A program made the position numbers and the translations under genes. The notes below the pieces were generated by a model that searched no databases, was not told the DNA's origin, and was given only the letters and a program-made list of their open reading frames with translations. A stretch of 17,374 nucleotides of DNA. Origin: an uncultured Bacilli bacterium (lineage in GTDB: Bacteria; Bacillota_I; Bacilli_A; RF39; UBA660). Shown in pieces: positions 13,380 to 17,374 of the stretch (positions are counted from its first letter, which is position 1; every line of letters begins with the position of its first letter). The DNA lies in the NCBI GenBank assembly GCA_910585915.1, contig CAJUGF010000032.1, positions 1-17,374 on the forward strand, written 5' to 3'.

Positions 13380-14237
13380 TTAATCTTCCCCAAAATGTGA
13401 GAAGCTTTTAACTCTTATAGGCATTTCTACTCCAGACATACTAGCTACAGAAGAAGTAAGTGGTGTTTCAATAGTCCATACCCCATCCGATATCGTATGA
13501 ACAGAACAATCTGGCTCTGTAGTTATAAAATTCTTTATTTCTCCAGCTTCTGTTATAATTTGATCAATAACTCTATTTTCCTTTTTCACTGTAAGAGCAA
13601 TACTCGGAAATACCACATTTCTTTTCGTCCCATACAAAATTAAATCACGATATAATCCTTCAATAGCTACTGGAAATTTTAAATTTAGTAAAACAGTATT
13701 AATTCTATTTGGCATCACATATTCCATCTCATCATTATTAGTTAAATAATTTGGATATTTAATTTCCAATTCCAATTCATAATCTTGACTTTTTAAAGTT
13801 ACACCAAATTTAAATGCATCCCATCTATGGTAAATACGATTATTATTATTCTTTCCTTCCTTCTCATATTCATAAAGACGAATTGAAGATTTATGATGTT
13901 TAAGAATATTACCATATGCATCAGTTACATCAAAACTTTTTAAATAAGAAAATTTTTGAATTTCATTTTCCTTTTCAACTTTAATTGTTTTAGGTACCTC
14001 CAAAGATTCCTTTAGAAAAGAAACTTTTGTAATATTAGTTTCATTTCCTAAAAACAGTACTAACTCTTGATTTAAAAAATGTAAACCCTGTAATGTCTTA
14101 TCTTCAAAATCAACACCAATAAAATTCATAATTTCTATCAATTCAGGTATTGGATTCTCTGCTGAAATTCCTATCCATTCCTTTAAATAATCTCTTAACA
14201 TTTTATTATCTCTTAATATTTCTAATTTTTTTTCCAT
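13380..14237 (-). CDS. Unrecognised soluble protein downstream of lon
   Basis: A 285-residue protein with no signal peptide and no membrane helix. The first 70 residues are helical and acidic/basic (MEKKLEILRDNKMLRDYLKEW); the rest is rich in alternating beta-type segments (YELELEIKYPNYL, NTVLLNLKFPVAIEGLY, PSIALTVKK), which suggests a beta-sandwich. I recognise no family or catalytic motif. It lies 14 bases after lon with AAGGAAAA as the ribosome binding site, so the two are co-transcribed. An adaptor or substrate role for Lon is possible but rests only on position. No clear terminator follows; the serS T-box promoter begins about 30 bases later. Confidence 0.75.
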   Translation of the reverse strand: MEKKLEILRDNKMLRDYLKEWIGISAENPIPELIEIMNFIGVDFEDKTLQGLHFLNQELVLFLGNETNITKVSFLKESLEVPKTIKVEKENEIQKFSYLKSFDVTDAYGNILKHHKSSIRLYEYEKEGKNNNNRIYHRWDAFKFGVTLKSQDYELELEIKYPNYLTNNDEMEYVMPNRINTVLLNLKFPVAIEGLYRDLILYGTKRNVVFPSIALTVKKENRVIDQIITEAGEIKNFITTEPDCSVHTISDGVWTIETPLTSSVASMSGVEMPIRVKSFSHFGED

Positions 14238-14251
14238 AATATTTTCCTTTT

Positions 14252-16570
14252 CTATTTTTCCTTAAAAATCCTTTTATAGATTTCCCTATAATTACTTACC
14301 TCAATAATTTCAATATTTTCTTTCAAAAACTTTGGAACCTCTTCCAAATCCATATGATTATCTTTTGGAATAAAAACTGTTTTAATTCTAGCATTATAAG
14401 CTCCAATAAGTTTTTCTTTTAAACCTCCTATTGGTATTATATCACCTCTAAGAGTAATTTCACCAGTCATTGCGACATTTGATGGCACTTTCTCATCTTT
14501 AATAAGACTAATCAGTGACGTTACAATCGTAACACCAGCACTTGGACCGTCCTTAGGAATAGCACCCTCTGGTGCATGAAGATGAATATCACGATTTTGA
14601 AAATAATAATCATTAATTTTTAAATCATGACAATGAGCTTTTAAATAACTTAAAGCAACATCGATACTTTCTTTCATAACATCCCCAAGACTTCCCGTAT
14701 AATGAAGTTTTCCAGTTCCTTCATACATACAACTTTCAATGGGAAGAACTGCTCCACCAACTGGTGTATAAGCAAGACCATAAACAAATCCCGAAGCTAC
14801 ATTTTTGGTTACTCGATCACAAGTATATTTATATTCACCTAAGTATTTTGTAATATCTTTTTTGGTAATATTTTTCTTCACAGGACATTTCATTTTTAAA
14901 CTATCTGTTAACGATTTTCTAGTAATACTAGATAAAACCCGCTCTAACTCACGAACACCAGCTTCTTTTGTATAATGATTAATAATACTTTCCATAATCG
15001 TATCACTCATTTTAATATCATTATCTTCTAACCCATGTTCTTTTAAAACCTTAGGAAGCAGATATTGCTTAGCAATATCCAATTTTTCGAATAAAGTATA
15101 ACTTGAAACTTCAATCATTTCTAATCGATCGCGAAGTTCAACTGGAATACGATATTTATCATTCGCAGTTAAAATAAAGAAAATATGTGATAAATCAAAC
15201 GGTTCTTCAATGTAATTATCGGTAAAAAAACGATTTTGTTCTGGATCTAAAATATCTAACAAAACACTCGCAGGATCTCCCTTATAATCCTTCATCATCT
15301 TATCAACTTCATCAATTAAAAATAAAGGATTTTTTGTACCACATTTTTTTAATCCCTGAATAATTTTACCAGGAGAAGCCCCCATATAAGTTCTCCGATG
15401 TCCATTTAATTCATTAGAATCACTGAGTCCTCCAACACTTATTTTATAAAACTCTTTACCAAGACTTCTAGCAATTGATACAGCAATACTTGTTTTACCA
15501 ACCCCTGGTGGTCCAACCAAACAAAGAATAGGAGAACGCATTTTTGGATTATGCTTTTTCACAGCCACATATTCAATAATTCGTGTTTTGACATCTTCAA
15601 GACCATAATGCGTTTTATCTAACTTCTCCTTCATTTGAAATAAGTCTTGTTGTTCCTCCACTTCTTGATTCCAAGGAAGATTTAAAACCCAATCAATGTA
15701 ATTTCGAAGAATGGAAGAATCTGGACTCATCTCTGGTGTCAAATCATATTTTTTGATCTCATGTGCAATTTTTTCTTTGGTCTTTAAAGAGATTTGCAGT
15801 GTTTCCAAACGTTCAAAATAAACTTCTACTTCTTTCTTTTTTAAATCTTCTTCCCCAAGCTCTCGCTCGATCTCCTTAATTCTTTCTCGTAAAATAAATT
15901 CTTTTTGATTATTTTCCAATTCTACTCTTAATGCATTTTCTATTTTTTGATCTAATTTAATCACCTGTAATTCAAACTCAAGATCTTGAATCAATTTTTC
16001 TGCCCGAACATCAGGATGAATTTCTTCCACATATTCCATCTTTTTTTCTAAAGTAAGTGGCAAAAAACTAGAAACCATATCAGTTAAGGTATCTAAAGAT
16101 TCAATATTCTTAGTAATATTTAAAATACTATTAGATATATTTGGACTAGATTTAATATACTTTTTTAAATTAGAAATAATCTTTCTTCTCAATGCTTCAT
16201 TACGTGCACCCTCAATTTTGGGAATATCCAGCCATTCATAATAACATCTTAAAATATTATCTTCTTTCGTATTATAATACTTTGTAATTTGCACTCGCTT
16301 TAATCCCTGAATTTTAATTCTTAAATTGCCATTAGGAAGTTCAATATTACTTTTAATTTTCCCAATAACCCCAATATTAGATAAATCATCAACATCTGGA
16401 ATTTCTTCCAAGTCATTTTTGGGACATACAATTAATAATTCTGACTCAAAATCACTATTCGAATGCTCAATAATATCTTTCGTTAAATCATTATTTAATT
16501 CTAATTTTACTTCTTGATCTGGTAATATAAGAAGGTGCTTCAATAATAAAACTGGTAATGTTTTTTTCAT
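14252..16570 (-). CDS. lon: ATP-dependent protease Lon (LonA type)
   Basis: A 772-residue cytoplasmic AAA+ serine protease that degrades misfolded and regulatory proteins. The order is an N-terminal substrate-binding LonN domain (1-200), a coiled-coil linker (200-270), and an AAA+ module with Walker A GPPGVGKT (353-360) and Walker B LFLIDEVDK (416-424). The C-terminal protease domain has the Ser677-Lys718 dyad, in PKDGPSAG and GGLKEKL. Everything needed is present. The ribosome binding site is AAAGGAGGG. The promoter is at 16600-16627. No CtsR heptad repeat or CIRCE element is visible near it, so heat regulation, if any, works otherwise. Confidence 0.97.
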   Translation of the reverse strand: MKKTLPVLLLKHLLILPDQEVKLELNNDLTKDIIEHSNSDFESELLIVCPKNDLEEIPDVDDLSNIGVIGKIKSNIELPNGNLRIKIQGLKRVQITKYYNTKEDNILRCYYEWLDIPKIEGARNEALRRKIISNLKKYIKSSPNISNSILNITKNIESLDTLTDMVSSFLPLTLEKKMEYVEEIHPDVRAEKLIQDLEFELQVIKLDQKIENALRVELENNQKEFILRERIKEIERELGEEDLKKKEVEVYFERLETLQISLKTKEKIAHEIKKYDLTPEMSPDSSILRNYIDWVLNLPWNQEVEEQQDLFQMKEKLDKTHYGLEDVKTRIIEYVAVKKHNPKMRSPILCLVGPPGVGKTSIAVSIARSLGKEFYKISVGGLSDSNELNGHRRTYMGASPGKIIQGLKKCGTKNPLFLIDEVDKMMKDYKGDPASVLLDILDPEQNRFFTDNYIEEPFDLSHIFFILTANDKYRIPVELRDRLEMIEVSSYTLFEKLDIAKQYLLPKVLKEHGLEDNDIKMSDTIMESIINHYTKEAGVRELERVLSSITRKSLTDSLKMKCPVKKNITKKDITKYLGEYKYTCDRVTKNVASGFVYGLAYTPVGGAVLPIESCMYEGTGKLHYTGSLGDVMKESIDVALSYLKAHCHDLKINDYYFQNRDIHLHAPEGAIPKDGPSAGVTIVTSLISLIKDEKVPSNVAMTGEITLRGDIIPIGGLKEKLIGAYNARIKTVFIPKDNHMDLEEVPKFLKENIEIIEVSNYREIYKRIFKEK

Positions 16571-16599
16571 TGAAGTCCCTCCTTTAAGTTATGGAATTT

Positions 16600-16627
16600 A
16601 TTATAGCATTCTTCCATTTAAAGTAAA
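16600..16627 (-). promoter_or_regulatory. lon promoter with extended -10
   Basis: The minus strand reads TTTACT (16622-16627), 16 bases, then TATAAT (16600-16605) preceded by TGC, an extended -10 box. The AAAGGAGGG ribosome binding site follows about 10 bases later. No operator is recognised. Confidence 0.7.
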
Positions 16628-16714
16628 TCTTTTTTACATTTTTTTTACATTATTTTTTTACCAATTATTACATATTAAAATAGAAAAAAATAAGAACGAA
16701 ATAAAAAAAGATAT

Positions 16715-17374
16715 TTAAGAAACAATTTCAAAATTAGTATCTGTCCAGGTTGGCACAGAACTCGTACCTAAAATCCACTCTTTCATAGCACCATTCTTTA
16801 TTTTAAGAATTGTTAAAGTTGGCATCTTCATAAACATCGCAGCCTTATCTGTTACTTTAGTGACATCAAAAGAACTTAAATCTAGACTGGCTAATCTATA
16901 ACAATTACAAAACATTTGACGCATATTTGTTACATTACTTGTATCAAAAGAACTTACATCTAAATTAGTTAACCTGCCACAATCCATAAACATAGAACCC
17001 ATATTAGTTACCTTACTCGTTTCAAAATGACTTACATCTAAACTGGTTAAACCACTACAACTAACAAACATACCACTCATACTAGTTACCTTACTTGTAT
17101 CAAAAGAACTTAAATCTAAACTGGTTAAACCTCTACATTCTGAAAACATAGAACTCATATTAGTTACCTTACTTGTATCAAAAATGCTTAAATCTAAACT
17201 TATTAATTTTTCACATCTATAAAACATAGAACTCATATTAGTAACATTACTCGTATCCAAATATTCTAACCCTTCAATACTCTCTAAATTAGAGAATCCA
17301 AAAAACAAATAAGAAGAATTCGAATTAGCTTTAATACCTCCATCGGATTGTAAATACAAAGTATAAGTTGTATC
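16715..17374 (-). CDS. BspA-like DUF285 repeat surface protein, C-terminal part (cut by window edge)
   Basis: The reading frame is open to the right window edge, so the 5' end is missing; the codons before 17359 continue it as DTTYTLYLQSDGG. Six near-identical repeats of about 25 residues follow, each of the form LDLSSFDTSKVTNMSSMF--C--L. These are the BspA/DUF285 leucine-rich-like repeats found in surface and secreted proteins of gut Bacillota and Mollicutes. A short tail with a Trp (KEWILGTSSVPTWTDTNFEIVS) ends it, with no LPxTG or membrane anchor. The 75-base DNA repeats suit recombination and repeat-number change. Likely role: adhesion or host contact (family knowledge). Confidence 0.85.
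   Translation of the reverse strand, partial: DTTYTLYLQSDGGIKANSNSSYLFFGFSNLESIEGLEYLDTSNVTNMSSMFYRCEKLISLDLSIFDTSKVTNMSSMFSECRGLTSLDLSSFDTSKVTSMSGMFVSCSGLTSLDVSHFETSKVTNMGSMFMDCGRLTNLDVSSFDTSNVTNMRQMFCNCYRLASLDLSSFDVTKVTDKAAMFMKMPTLTILKIKNGAMKEWILGTSSVPTWTDTNFEIVS

Noticed and set aside
16571..16714. CtsR or CIRCE heat-shock operator before lon
   Set aside because: No GGTCAAA heptad repeat and no 9-N9-9 inverted repeat could be found.
1..17374. UGA read as tryptophan (Mollicutes code)
   Set aside because: Trp codons in the intact genes checked are TGG and no gene contains an in-frame TGA.
1..17374. tRNA or rRNA genes
   Set aside because: No cloverleaf-type or rRNA-like GC-richer segment was seen in any intergenic stretch.

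Overview
The window is very AT-rich DNA from a low-GC Gram-positive-type bacterium (Bacillota, possibly a gut Bacilli/Mollicutes-like lineage). The clues are a T-box leader on serS, AGGAGG-type ribosome binding sites, a YtrA-type GntR/ABC operon, XRE regulators with membrane tails, and a DUF285 (BspA-like) repeat protein. Trp is encoded by TGG with no in-frame TGA, so the standard bacterial code fits. Nearly every gene lies on the minus strand, so transcription runs right to left.

The right part (about 9.15-17.37 kb) looks chromosomal. It holds a DUF285 surface protein cut by the window edge, lon followed 14 bases later by an unrecognised gene, serS behind a T-box leader, two tiny ORFs, and an autoregulated GntR-ABC ATPase-ABC permease operon with a strong sigma-A promoter and an exact palindromic operator.

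The left part (1-8.9 kb) is an accessory array of short, unrelated, single-gene or two-gene units. From right to left these are: a GyrI-like protein with a small membrane protein; an ASCH-like protein with a DUF5131 (phage Gp37/Gp68) protein; a DUF6019-like small protein; an antisense TetR fragment; two XRE/membrane regulators; a tiny membrane protein; an ECF sigma/anti-sigma pair; an alpha/beta hydrolase; a broken class C beta-lactamase-like gene; an Imm11/DUF1629-like immunity protein; a 55-residue protein; and the first codons of another XRE regulator. One 60-base line here (2221-2280) is 20% GC, against 40% in serS (12001-12060).

The most striking feature is a 12-base near-palindrome, AAATTGTAATTT on the plus strand. 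It occurs exactly six times, always in the same orientation, mostly 1-5 bases after a minus-strand stop codon. Close variants sit at several more gene ends. At five or six junctions it opens a compact module of about 60 bases: motif, terminator hairpin with varied but still paired arms, T-tract, then TATAAT for the next gene, with the likely -35 inside the terminator. This resembles an integron-like gene-cassette array with its own boundary element, although the sites do not match classical attC and no integrase is in view. Whether the motif is a recombination site, a 3'-end RNA signal or a dispersed repeat cannot be settled from this window.
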